The translations under genes and the position numbers were made by a program. This document shows positions 19,301 to 28,540 of a stretch of 39,035 nt of DNA, one piece after another; positions within the stretch are counted from its first letter, which is position 1; each line of letters begins with the position of its first letter. Below the pieces are notes generated by a model. That model saw nothing but the letters and a program-made list of their open reading frames with translations. It ran no database searches and was not told the origin of the DNA. Source of the DNA: CAIVAT01 sp964455285 (GTDB taxonomy: Bacteria; Bacteroidota; Bacteroidia; Bacteroidales; FEN-979); contig CAYVVG010000033.1 in assembly GCA_964455285.1 (NCBI GenBank), positions 1-39,035 on the forward strand, written 5' to 3'.

Positions 19301-22300
19301 ATGCAGGGAGCGACGCGACGATATGCTCGAACCAGGATTATCCGTGCAATGCCTCGGTGCAGCGCTATTCCACGGTCGAGTGGAAGAGCTTCGGCGACGG
19401 GATCTTCAGCAACCGGTACTCAGTCGACCCGGTCTATTCCCCGGGTTCGCTGGACAGCCTGACGGGTTCCGTTTGGTTGATACTCGAAGCCCGGGGACTG
19501 CTCGGGTGCCTGAACGAGAAGGTTTCAGACAGCCTCCAACTGACGCTGTATCCCATGCCGGTAGCGGATGCCGGACCGGATACGCTCACCTGCCCCAATG
19601 TTCAGGTTCCCCTGCATGGCACCGGGACCCATTATACTTCGGTTCTGTGGAATACGTTGGGCAACGGCATATTCAGCGATCCCGCCATCATGGCTCCGCT
19701 CTATAGCCCGGGATCGGCCGATATCCAGGCAGGATATGCCGACCTGGTGATGACGCTCAACGGCGAGGCACAATGCAGCCCGATGATCGATTCGGACACG
19801 GTAAGGCTGACATTCAAGCCATTGCCGACCATCAGCGTTTCGGGAAGTGCGTTGATCTGCGAGGGGGAGACCGGGACCGTAGTTTTCGCCCTGGGAGGAT
19901 TGCCTCCTTGGTCGGTAACCTACACCGACGGTCTGACCAATTATGCGATCAATAACATCCCGTCGAGCCCATACACGCTGGTCGTCACCCCGATCGCAAC
20001 CACCACCTACACGGCACTGTCGGTGTCCGACGGTAACTGCAGCGTGGCCATGACCGGTCCCTCCTTCACCGTTTCCGTCAACCCGCAACCGGATTCATTC
20101 AACATGACCGTCACCAACGGGGGTGGTTATTGCGAAGGGGGAACGGGCGTGGAGATCGGCATCGACGGATCGCAAACCGGCATCTTTTACCAGTTGCTTT
20201 TCGCAGGTCAGCCGCTCGGGTTCCCCATGCCGGGCACCGGGCAACCCCTCTCGTTCGGATGGAAAACCCAGCCGGGTATCTACCAGGTTTTGGCGCGCCA
20301 CCCGCAGACTTTATGCGAGACACAGTTTTCCGACAGCGTAATCGTCATCGTATTTCCCACACCAAGAGTCGATTTTACGAGCGATTCTTCCTGTTATAAC
20401 CTGCCGACCCAGTTCCATCTTACCGGACCGGATATCAGCAGGGTTGCAGTATGGGAGTGGGACTTCGGAGACGGGAACACGGTCAGTTACACGGCACCGA
20501 TCGAACCCATGCACCTTTACCCGGCCACCGGGAGTTACCAGGTCACCCTGGTGGTCACCGACACCAATGGCTGCGTCAAGACACTTTCGCACCGGGTCTA
20601 TGTAAACGAGCTGCCCGTGGCGTTATTCTCACACAATGCCCCCATGTGCTCGGGCAATGAAGTGCATTTTACCGATTACTCGTATTCTCCGGGGAACAAC
20701 TACCTGGATCAGTGGCACTGGGAGTTTGGCGACAATACCGACACGACGGTCATGTTCCCCGATCTGCCGGATGTGTCTCACCTTTATCTTCTTCCGGGAA
20801 CCTATGATGTTACACTGACCGTGACCACCCATCGCGGATGTTCCGCATCCAGGGTCCGCCCGGTGGTGGTGTCACCCGCTCCGGTGGCCGACTTTGCCTT
20901 TACCAATCCGTGCGAGCAGGAGAATGTTCAGTTTTCTGATATCTCCCAACTACAAGGAGGAGGAGCGATCGTGGAATGGAACTGGAACTTCGGCGACCCG
21001 ATGTCGGGGGTGAACAATACAGCCATCACGGCCAACCCGGTCCATGTGTTCACCGCCGCAGGTCCTTACCAGGTCACACTGGTGATCATGAACTCAGGCG
21101 GTTGCACGGATACGATCGTTAAGCCGCTCACCGTCCTGGCGACGCCGCGTCCCGATTTCAGCTACAATACGGCATGCCTGGGCAGTGTGACCCAGTTTTC
21201 CGACATCACCAGCCCGAATACAAATATTGAATGGTTATGGGATTTTGGCGACGGCAGTCCGGCTTCCACCTCCCAAAACCCCTCGCACATCTATGCAAAT
21301 CCGGGGGTCTACACCGTGAAACTGACCGTGAAGAATGCCAACTTCTGCAGTCATGATACGACCCATTCAGTAACGGTCATTGCCCTTCCCACCGCCGGAT
21401 TCCAGACCAACGCCCCGCAATGCAAAGGGCTGCCGGTGGCCTTTACCAACACATCGACCACGGTTCATGGCCAGATCGTTAAGTGGATCTGGGACTTCAA
21501 CGATGGCACGGACACGACGATCGTCTATCCGGGCATTCCCAACGTGGTTCACACCTTCCAGGGGACCGTCATGCAGCACACTGTCCGCTTGACGGTTGTG
21601 ACCAGTGACAGTTGCACCTCTTATGTGGAGCATGTGGTCCAGAGTGTTCCGGGCCCGATGGCTTCCTTTGATTTTTCGACGACGCTTTGTCCGGGCGAGA
21701 ACATACAGTTTACCGATCTGAGCCAGTTGAATGGGGGAGGACCCATCACTTTGTGGAGATGGAGTTTCGGGGATCCCACCAGCGGAAGCAGCAATGTATC
21801 GACCTTGCAGCATCCGGCCCATGCATTCACGGGGGCTGGACCGTTCCAGGTGAAGATGGTGATCTCCAACGCGGGGAACTGCAAGGATTCGTTGACCCGG
21901 CAGGTAACCATCAGTGCCCCCCCGGTTCCCGCATTTACCTTCGATACGGTTTGCCTGGGTTCGGTAACCCATTTTACCAACCTTTCGAGTACGCTTACCG
22001 GTTCGATTGTGATGTATGACTGGGATTTCGGCGATGGCCAGCCGCACGGCAACACGGCCAACCCGGCCCACCTGTATGTTACCGCGGGACCCTTTACGGT
22101 GACATTGCGGGTTACCAATTCGGCGATGTGCACAAGTACCGTCTCGCGCCTGGTCCGGGTGAACCCGCCACCGGTGGCATTATTCACCGGCAGCAGCGTC
22201 AATTGCAGCGGATTGGCCGTTTCCTTTACCGATCAATCCACCGCCCAGCACGGCTATATCCTGGAGTGGGCCTGGGACTTCGGCGATGGTCATGATACGG

Positions 22301-25300
22301 TGGTCCATTTGCCGGCCATCTCCCCGGTGAACCACATTTACACAAACGGGGGAACCTATACAGTTACCCTGACCGTTAAGACGTCGGACAGTTGTACTGC
22401 CACCACATCGAACCCGGTGACCGTAAACAGTCCGCCACTGGCGAACTTTTCCTATTCTGCAGCCACCTGCCAGGGGGCACCGGTCCAGTTTACCGATCTA
22501 TCCCAGCCCAACGGCGGCGGGGCGATCAACAACTGGTACTGGGATTTCGGCGATCCGCTCAGCGGGGTGAATAACCAATCCACGCTTCAGAATCCGGTAC
22601 ATAACTACATTGGGACAGGTCCGGCTACGGTGCGGTTGATCGTGAGAAATGCCTACCAGTGTTCCGACACGATGACTAAATCCCTCACTGTCAGCGCCAA
22701 CCCTGTAGCTGTTTTCACAGCGGATACGGCATGTAAAGGATCACCCACCCATTTTACCGACAACTCCCAGCCCAACGGAGGAACAATCTCCTCCTGGACC
22801 TGGGACTTCGGGGATGGGAGCCTGCCGGTGACCGGGCAAACCCAGACCCACACTTACACCAACAGCGGGACCTATTTGGTCACGTTGACGGTGGTGACCA
22901 CGGCCGGGTGCCAGCACGACACAACCCGGCAGGTACTGGTGAACCCGGTGCCCAATGCTGATTTTACTTATACCGGTTATTGCCAGGGAAGCCCGACTCA
23001 GTTCAACGACCTGTCGACGATGATAGCAGGAACGATCACGGACTGGCTATGGGACTTTGACGACGGCGGCTCGTCGATCCTGCAAAACCCATCCCATACA
23101 TTCAGCACCGCGGGAACCTTTATGGTCAAGCTCACGGTGACCAGCCAAAGCGGCTGTAGGGACAGTATCACCCTCCCGGTAAGCACCCACCCGTCACCCC
23201 AGGCGGCATTCAGCTATTACAGTGTCAACTGCCCGGCCGGGAAGGTGACCTTTACCGATCAGTCCTTTGCCAGTGGTTCTCCGCTGACCTCTTGGAACTG
23301 GATCCTGGCCCCGGGAAGCTACAGCACATTGCCCAACCCGGTTTATGTCTATCCGGTTACCGGAACAAACCAGCTGATCAGCATGATCGTGACCGACGGC
23401 AACGGATGCTCCGATACGATCGATTCGACGATCTATATCAAGCCCGGGTTTGCCTTTACCTTCGATGCCACCACCCCCTGCCTTGGGACGGCCACGCAGT
23501 TCACCCCGGTCAATCTCGCCCCGGGCGATACGCTCAAATACCTGCAGTGGACGTTTGGGGAGCCTTCGTCGGGCAGCAATAATTATTCAAACGCTTACGC
23601 CCCCACCCATGCGTATGCAACCGCCCAGACCTATACAGTCAGGTTGAGAGCCTATAACTCAGACAACTGCCAGGACAGCGTGTTTAAGGAGGTGACTGTC
23701 AACCCGTTGCCTTCGGTGGATATTTCGACGGATGCCGGGACACATTGTGATTCGGTAGTGACCCTGACCCAGGCGGTTAGCGGGAATGGTTCGCTGGCCG
23801 ACAGTTTGGTGCTGCAGTTTGGCGACGGCACCGATACGACCTTTGTGCCCCCCATCCCCCCGACGGTCGTGCATCGTTATCCGGCCTATGGCCTGTACCT
23901 GGCGGAAGCGACGATATACAACCATAATGGATGCCAACGAACCGATTCGACCGATGTCAACGTGGCATGCATTACCGCTTCCTGCGTCGCGTCCGATACG
24001 CTGGCCTGCCAGCAAAAAAGGGTCATTTTCGTCGACAACTCATCCCCGGTCAACCTGATCCGATCCTGGAAATGGTCGTTTGGCGACGGGACGCCCGACA
24101 CCTCCTATGCGGTTTATTGCCAAAATGTATCGCATCGGTATCAGAACGCCGGACCTTACGTTGTGACGCTGATCGTCGAGGCAATGAGCAATGGATTCTC
24201 AGTCTTCGATACCACGAGGATCACAGTCCCTGTAAGGCTTTCGCCGGTTTCATCCTTCAGCGTGGAAGGGGTATGCCAGGGTGATTCATCCCGGTTCATC
24301 AATCTGACCGACAGCAATGGCACCCGGATAGTGCTCACGCAATGGCGATTTGCGGATGCGGGAGCGGCCGGGCACGACACCTCGACGGTGTTCCATCCGG
24401 TGTACCTTTATCGCACTGCCGGAATGCACCCCGTGCAACTGGTGACGGTAAACCATCTTGGCTGCAGCGATACGCTTACCAGCATGGCCCGGGTGTACCA
24501 GCCTCCCCGGGCTGCGTTCACCCCACCTTTCGCCTGCAACCGGTATGATCTGCGGTTCGTTGACCAATCCACACAGGGCGATACTGTGCTGACCCATTGG
24601 TGGTGGAATTTCAGCAATCCGGAGACCCTGCAGGATACCATTTCCGGTGAAGAGGTTATCAATCGTTTCGAGGATCCGGGCTCCTATCTGGTGAGTCATT
24701 CAGTGCGTGATGGCTTCGGCTGCCAGGATACGGTTTCCCATGTGGTGGAAGTGTTGCCTTCGCCGGTGGCGGCTTTTACGGTCACCGATGAATACGGCGG
24801 CAAGACCGGCCAGGTCAAACTCAATAACCTGTCGCACGACAGCATCGTGAGTTACTGGTGGACCTTTGCTCCCGGAAAGACCTCAAAGAACAAAGAACCC
24901 GTATTTACTTATACCGAAGATGGCGAACATGTGATCACCCTGGTAGTTAAAGCGACCAACGGTTGCTATGACACCACTTCGATGAACTATGAGTTCCATT
25001 TCCATAAACTGTTTGTTCCCAACGCATTCTCGCCGGTGAGCCTGAGTTCGAACCTGGAGGTGAGGGTGTTTAAACCCAAAGGTCTGAAGCTGAAGACTTA
25101 TCATGCCATGATCTTCGATAAGTGGGGACACCTGTTGTGGGAATCCACCAAATTGACCGATGATGGCAGGGGAATGCCGGCCGATCACTGGGATGGGACC
25201 TTCAACGGCCAGCCTATGCCGCAGGATGTTTACATGTGGAAGATCAGCGCCACCTTCGAGGATGGTACCATCTGGGAAGGGTCGGATATGGGAAAGGGAA

Positions 25301-25338
25301 GTACGACCACCATGGGAACAGTTACACTGATCAGGTAG
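10314..25338 (+). CDS. Giant SprB-like T9SS type B adhesin (single gene interrupted by an assembly gap)
   Basis: Two frames, 10314-13527 and 13628-25338, are the two sides of one gene split by 100 Ns; the apparent frame change is an artefact of the arbitrary gap length. The signal peptide is residues 1-26 (ending KSALAQ). Order: irregular PKD/Ig-like domains (10390-12590), a 253-residue triple-domain repeat (12591-14660), PKD-like linkers, thirteen modules of about 80 residues (15157-18495), five modules of 89 residues (18496-19830), an Ig-like domain, one more 80-residue module (20089-20364), about eighteen PKD domains (20365-24990), and a C-terminal gliding-motility-type (CHU_C, T9SS type B) domain with VPNAFSP, IFDKWGHLLWES, WDGTFNG and VYMWKI. 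If the gap hides one B+C part of the 253-residue repeat, the protein is about 5,162 residues. SprB-type proteins are surface adhesins; the PorP/SprF gene 14 nt downstream supports this. Ligand unknown. Confidence 0.88.
12591..14660 (+). repeat. Higher-order coding repeat, 759-bp period (three Ig/PKD-like domains A-B-C)
   Basis: Domains A (CVGTTGNVYTTQGSMSNY), B (CEGSTTGYKTQTGMTGY) and C (CIGSSLTYTTQTGMTGY) recur in that order. The first Cys codon of A is at 12624, 13383, 13678 and 14437. The intervals 12624-13383 and 13678-14437 are both exactly 759 bp (253 codons). The 13383-13678 interval is short because the N gap removes part of the second copy. The first and second A copies are nearly identical at DNA level, differing at a handful of sites over about 147 bp. 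The last A copy (14437) is divergent and not followed by B and C. Confidence 0.85.
13528..13627. other. Assembly gap (100 N) inside the giant adhesin gene
   Basis: Exactly 100 unknown bases, the conventional placeholder for a gap of unknown size. The left flank is in domain A of repeat copy 2; the right flank is the end of a C domain identical to 13332-13388 except near its end. Keeping the 759-bp period requires 564 bp of real sequence, or 564 plus a multiple of 759, and this also restores one continuous reading frame. Confidence 0.9.
15157..18495 (+). repeat. Thirteen tandem modules of about 80-90 residues, with a 1011-bp higher-order period
   Basis: The module consensus is roughly C-x(n)-GLxGSxxGVxYxL, then PGTG, FGxQ, GxYTVxA and a C-terminal Cys before MxD. 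Modules 6 and 10 start at 16483 and 17494, and modules 7 and 11 at 16735 and 17746. Both pairs are exactly 1011 bp apart (337 codons), and modules 5/9 and 8/12 match in the same way, so a four-module block was duplicated. Each module usually has one early and one late Cys that could form a disulfide. The same module appears at the left edge of the window in another T9SS cargo and once more at 20089-20364. Confidence 0.85.
18496..19830 (+). repeat. Five tandem modules of 89 residues (AGxDxxxC...YSSVxWxTxGDGxF type)
   Basis: The 1335 bp equal exactly five times 89 codons. Each module has AG-D near the start, a Cys, YSSV-W or close variants, GDG-F, PVYTPG or PVYSPG, a second Cys, and D-L-LT before a Pro-rich joint. 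Such modules are common in large Bacteroidota surface proteins. They are probably Ig-like beta sandwiches acting as a stalk; this is inference. Confidence 0.8.
20365..24990 (+). repeat. About eighteen PKD-type domains, with a three-domain higher-order period of about 780 bp
   Basis: WxWDFGDG or variants occur about eighteen times, with typical PKD endings (H-Y, G-Y-V-L-V, CSD). Domains 3, 6 and 9 (SQxxGGG and FGDPxSG versions) have the FG codons at 20989, 21766 and 22546, giving intervals of 777 and 780 bp. Domains 2/5/8 and 4/7/10 match in register. The last few domains are more degenerate (for example WNWILAPG and YWWTFAPG). PKD arrays usually form extended stalks. Confidence 0.8.
24991..25338 (+). 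other. T9SS type B (CHU_C) C-terminal sorting domain of the giant adhesin
   Basis: The last 115 or so residues contain LFVPNAFSP, YHAMIFDKWGHLLWES, DHWDGTFNGQPMPQDVYMWK and ATFEDG. This matches the gliding-motility-associated C-terminal domain used by SprB-like proteins, whose export requires a PorP/SprF-family partner, here encoded immediately downstream. Confidence 0.9.
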
Positions 25339-25340
25339 AA

Positions 25341-25349
25341 AGGAGGGAG
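25341..25349 (+). promoter_or_regulatory. Strong Shine-Dalgarno sequence of the PorP/SprF gene
   Basis: AGGAGGGAG lies just after the adhesin stop (25336-25338) and ends 3 nt before the ATG at 25353, with its AGGAGG core 6 nt away. This fixes the start against the longer open frame from 25236, which overlaps the adhesin, and is unusual because most genes here lack a recognisable site. Confidence 0.7.
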
Positions 25350-25352
25350 ATC

Positions 25353-26441
25353 ATGAAAACGACAATCAGGATTCCGATCATCATCGCAGTTCTTATCATG
25401 GGCCGGATGTTGCATGCCCAGGATCCGAACTATTCGCAGTTTCTCAACAACCCGGTCTATTACAATCCCGCTTACACGGGTTTGTATACGGGAATAGCAG
25501 CCAGGTTCTCGTACCGGGATCTCTGGCCTGCGCTGCCATACGATTTCAGGACATATCATTTTGATGCCGATTGGGGCGACCGGGGATTACCCGGTTCCGG
25601 GGGCATCGGCATGTTTTTCAATACCGATAACGAAGGGCTGGGCTTCATCCGCAACCTGAACCTGGGATTATCCCTGGCAGTGAGAGTGCCGTTTACAGCC
25701 AACTCGGTGGGACAACTGGGGATCAGGGCGTCGTGGGTACAGAAACGGATCAACTGGGATGAACTTGTTTTTACGGATGAAATCGACGAGCGATATGGGA
25801 TCAATAATCCCGCCACGTTTAACCGTCCCGAAACCAATGTCAGGAATGTGCCGGATTTCGGGGTTGGGGGGATCGTGCAGTTTGGCGACGACCGGGGAAG
25901 TAACACAACGACGATCGGAGTGGCGGTCGATCACCTGTTCGAACCCGATCAGTCCTTCCTGCAAACCGTGAAGGCGCCGATTCCCCGGAAGTGGGTGGGT
26001 CATGCCGATGCAGTGTTCTCGCTCGGATCCACCTCGGGGATGAATCAGGTTGAAACCGGGGCTTTGAAGATGAACCCGGGTGTGATCTACCAGGTTCAGG
26101 GTAAGTTGAACTCAGTGCAGGCGGGGCTCAATATGGCAAAATATGGACTCATCCTGGGACTGTGGTACAAGGGAAATTTTGGCTCCTATGGCAACAGTTC
26201 CTTGGTGGTATTAGCCGGATATGGAATGCAGTTGATGGATAATATGAACCTGAGAATTGCGTACAATTATGACATGCAGATGGCTGGCGCCCTTCAGGGG
26301 ACTGGCGGTGCCCACGAACTGACGCTGATCCTGCAAACGGGTAATGACGGATTTATCAGTGGCGGAAGAACTTCCGGAAGCCGCATGCGGGGTGGGCATT
26401 TTGAAGGCCAGACGCCCTGGGAGTGTTCGGAGTTCTGGTAA
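25353..26441 (+). CDS. PorP/SprF family type IX secretion outer-membrane protein
   Basis: The 362-residue product starts with a signal peptide (MKTTIRIPIIIAVLIMGRMLHA, cleavage before QDPNYSQF). The mature start, QDPNYSQFLNNPVYYNPAYTG, is the hallmark of PorP/SprF proteins, and the rest shows alternating beta-strand patterns (GLSLAVRV, GVAVDHLF, LVVLAGYGMQL, LRIAYNYDMQM) expected of an outer-membrane barrel. SprF is needed for secretion of SprB-type adhesins with type B sorting domains. Its position 14 nt after the giant adhesin gene, with a strong ribosome site, points to a dedicated cargo/partner pair in one transcript. The last residues (about 330-362), rich in Gly, Ser and Arg, are less typical. 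A heptamer array follows the stop. Confidence 0.92.
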   Translation: MKTTIRIPIIIAVLIMGRMLHAQDPNYSQFLNNPVYYNPAYTGLYTGIAARFSYRDLWPALPYDFRTYHFDADWGDRGLPGSGGIGMFFNTDNEGLGFIRNLNLGLSLAVRVPFTANSVGQLGIRASWVQKRINWDELVFTDEIDERYGINNPATFNRPETNVRNVPDFGVGGIVQFGDDRGSNTTTIGVAVDHLFEPDQSFLQTVKAPIPRKWVGHADAVFSLGSTSGMNQVETGALKMNPGVIYQVQGKLNSVQAGLNMAKYGLILGLWYKGNFGSYGNSSLVVLAGYGMQLMDNMNLRIAYNYDMQMAGALQGTGGAHELTLILQTGNDGFISGGRTSGSRMRGGHFEGQTPWECSEFW

Positions 26442-26444
26442 TTG

Positions 26445-26461
26445 GTGAGTGGTGAGTGGTA
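26445..26461. repeat. Period-7 GGTGAGT array after the PorP/SprF gene
   Basis: GGTGAGT, GGTGAGT, GG directly follows the TAA stop at 26439-26441. It is short, but the same class of heptamer repeat sits at the 3' ends of the SGNH and radC genes. Confidence 0.5.
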
Positions 26462-26521
26462 CGGAACGGTTGCTCCTGTTTTTCGCCTCGAAGGCTCCGA
26501 ATTCTAATCCGGGTACAAAAG

Positions 26522-26577
26522 TTATCAACACCCCTGTCACCTTTTCCCTCTTCTCCGATTAAGCGGAAAAACCGCTT
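26522..26577 (+). promoter_or_regulatory. 56-nt leader of the RAYT gene, shared with radC
   Basis: Counting from the ATG at 26578, TTATCAACACC begins 56 nt upstream, TCACCTTTT lies in the middle, and TCCGATTAAGC then GGAAAA lie close to the start. The radC leader has the same blocks, with the first and last at identical distances from its ATG. TTTTCC (26542-26547) can pair with GGAAAA (26565-26570), enclosing a 17-nt loop that contains TCCGATTAAGC; the radC leader makes a 17-nt-loop hairpin with a different stem. GCGG/CCGC at 26563-26575 offers an alternative small hairpin. It may be a mobile REP-like unit or a regulatory leader. Confidence 0.6.
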
Positions 26578-27141
26578 ATGAAAACAACGCTTTTTGAGCC
26601 CGGGAAATACTACCATGTGTACAACCAGGCAAAGAACGGCGATCCGCTGTTCGGAAACGAAGAGGCCTTCCGCTTCTTCCTGAAACTCTACCAGGCCCAC
26701 ATCTGCCCGATCGCCGAGACTTACGCCTACAGCCTGATGAGCGATCACCTGCATTTCCTCATCCGGATCCGGGAAGATGCCGGAGGAAAATTGTATAAAC
26801 CCTTCGCCCTGCTCTTCAACGGGTATGCTAAAGGATACAGCCGGCAGCACGAAACGGTGGCCAAAGTGTTTAAATACAAGTTGAAACGGAAGGAAATCCG
26901 GTCCGCCCGCACGCTGATGGAGATGATCCGCTATGTGAACCAGGATTCCTGGAGGCACGGGGCAGCCGAACACCCGGGGTACTACCGATTCTCCTCCTAT
27001 CGTGCCACACTCTCCGCCGCACCTACGCTCCTGGCTAAAGACGAGGTGCGCGGGTGTTTTGGCACAACCGGGAACATCGAAGAGAACCTGCTGAGCCGGG
27101 TCGATGAGTCGGTGATCCGCCATTGCCGCCTGGAAGATTGA
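26578..27141 (+). CDS. REP-associated tyrosine transposase (RAYT, Y1/HUH family, IS200-like)
   Basis: The 187-residue protein carries the HUH motif as DHLHFLIRI (H57, H59), the N-terminal phrase GKYYHVYNQAKNGDPLF typical of RAYTs, candidate catalytic Tyr in NGYAKGYSRQH (Y83 or Y87), KVFKYKLKRKEI, and YVNQDSWRHG followed by YYRFSSY. RAYTs are single-strand DNA transposase relatives that act on REP hairpins carrying a GTAG foot; their genes are usually single-copy and stably inherited. GTAG-footed hairpins are present at 38893-38965. No IS200 ends are recognisable around the gene, but the 56-nt leader recurs upstream of radC. All expected motifs are present, so it appears intact. Confidence 0.9.
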   Translation: MKTTLFEPGKYYHVYNQAKNGDPLFGNEEAFRFFLKLYQAHICPIAETYAYSLMSDHLHFLIRIREDAGGKLYKPFALLFNGYAKGYSRQHETVAKVFKYKLKRKEIRSARTLMEMIRYVNQDSWRHGAAEHPGYYRFSSYRATLSAAPTLLAKDEVRGCFGTTGNIEENLLSRVDESVIRHCRLED

Positions 27142-27172
27142 CCCGCACCGGAAAAATTACGATCTTTACGGG

Positions 27173-28477
27173 ATGATACGATTCCCCGCAACCCGTGGAC
27201 TGTTGCTCACATGGACCTTCGCATGGCTGGGAGCGACAACCGTCGCCGGGCAAGGGCAGACGACGGTCACCATGACCGGCACCGTCGCCGACTCCACCAC
27301 AGGTCAGGGCCTGCCTTTCGCCCAATTGATGCTTCAGGGTACGGCCAGCGGAACGGTGAGCAACGCCGACGGACAATTCGCCCTTGTGATACCGGCCACA
27401 TCGGCCTGCGACACCGTTAGGGTCATGTATATGGGTTACCGGCCGGCCAGGCTACCGGTTCAAAAGATGACCGGATCGCCGGAGAGGATCCTCTTATCGC
27501 CCGCAACCCTGCAAATGGCCGAGGTGGAGATCGTTGCCCTGACCCCCGAAACGGTGATCCGGAAAGCGGTGGAGGCGATCCCGGCCCATTACGGCACAGA
27601 TTCACTGGTGCTCACGGCATTTGTGCGGTCGCAGAAATCGGTGGGAGGGAGGATGGCAGAGTTCACCGAAGCCATCATCGAAGATCTGAAAACCGGGTAC
27701 AACCTCTGTACGGAAAAAGAGGAACAGAAAAGGAAGCAATCTTCCAACCTCACCCGGCTCGTCAAAGGAAGGGTGTCCTCCGATACCGTGCTGGTGAATT
27801 TCCTGGGCGACATCGGGAGAAATGCCGGCTGCCTCGGATGCAATTTCATCCATGATTTTGCCGAATTCTACCGGAACACAGTGCTCGACGAAACCCTCTT
27901 CCGGTTTTACAGGTTCCGGTTGGAAGAGATCTCCGCGCCGGAAGGAGAGAAGATCTACCTCGTCCGTTTCGACCAGAAGAAAGGGGTCAAAGAGAGACTC
28001 TGGAAAGGGGAGATCTACATCCGTTCGGACGATTTCGCCATCCTGAAGATCACCCAGAAGCCCAGTTTCGAAGCCTTTGGCGAGTTCGAGAGACAAAAAA
28101 CTAAAAAACGGTACCGGATCGGCGACCTCGACGGCTGGATCGGGGAGATGCCCCGCATGGAGTGGACCACGACTTACAGTAAGCGCAACGGATCTTACTG
28201 CCTGGCCACGATCCGGGTGCAGAACTGGGTGACCTTTTCACACCCGTCGCAGCCGAAACAGGTGAAGTTCTGGCACCTCAACGAGGTGGTGGTGACCGAC
28301 GCCACGCGCGAAAAAAGCGTGGTGAGAAACTTCCGCGGCGACCGGTACGCCGGTGTGGATCAGCGCTGGGATCAGGTGGTTGGGAAGGCCGATGACCTGT
28401 TCTGGGCCGGGTTCAACTACCTCCCGGTGGAGAAACAGTTGCAGGAAAGCCTGGAAAGGATGGAGAACCGGAAATGA
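27173..28477 (+). CDS. Secreted protein with CarboxypepD_reg-like domain, function unknown
   Basis: The 434-residue protein has an N-terminal signal peptide (about 1-26, ending TTVAGQ). Residues about 32-105 form a carboxypeptidase regulatory-like beta sandwich: GTVADSTTGQGLPFAQLML, then GTVSNADGQFAL and VMYMGYRP. The remaining 330 residues (VIRKAVEAIPAHY onward) resemble the conserved region that follows this domain in many Bacteroidota periplasmic or outer-membrane proteins; it holds a Cys pair in GCLGC. There is no TonB plug or barrel, so it is not a SusC-type transporter. It starts 31 nt after the RAYT gene, probably by chance. The start gives a good signal peptide. Its last base is the first base of a period-8 array. 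Confidence 0.75.
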   Translation: MIRFPATRGLLLTWTFAWLGATTVAGQGQTTVTMTGTVADSTTGQGLPFAQLMLQGTASGTVSNADGQFALVIPATSACDTVRVMYMGYRPARLPVQKMTGSPERILLSPATLQMAEVEIVALTPETVIRKAVEAIPAHYGTDSLVLTAFVRSQKSVGGRMAEFTEAIIEDLKTGYNLCTEKEEQKRKQSSNLTRLVKGRVSSDTVLVNFLGDIGRNAGCLGCNFIHDFAEFYRNTVLDETLFRFYRFRLEEISAPEGEKIYLVRFDQKKGVKERLWKGEIYIRSDDFAILKITQKPSFEAFGEFERQKTKKRYRIGDLDGWIGEMPRMEWTTTYSKRNGSYCLATIRVQNWVTFSHPSQPKQVKFWHLNEVVVTDATREKSVVRNFRGDRYAGVDQRWDQVVGKADDLFWAGFNYLPVEKQLQESLERMENRK

Positions 28478-28540
28478 CGTGTCGACGTTTCCACGTTTCC
28501 ACGTATCCACGTGCACACGTCCATACGTTCACACGTCCAT
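28477..28540. repeat. Eight-unit period-8 array (ACGTNNNN) between convergent genes
   Basis: Eight contiguous octamers all begin ACGT: ACGTGTCG, ACGTTTCC (twice), ACGTATCC, ACGTGCAC, ACGTCCAT, ACGTTCAC, ACGTCCAT. The first base is the last base of the plus-strand stop codon. The array runs through the whole 51-bp gap and supplies the stop and last three codons (MDV) of the minus-strand phosphatase. Confidence 0.8.

Noticed and set aside
25236..25352. Upstream start for the PorP/SprF gene overlapping the adhesin
   Set aside because: The ATG at 25353 has a strong ribosome site and begins a signal peptide followed by the family's QDPNYSQF start.
26522..26530. TTATCAACA as a DnaA box marking a replication origin
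   Set aside because: Only two single near-matches exist, each in a gene leader 7 kb apart; there is no box cluster, AT-rich unwinding region or dnaA/dnaN context.
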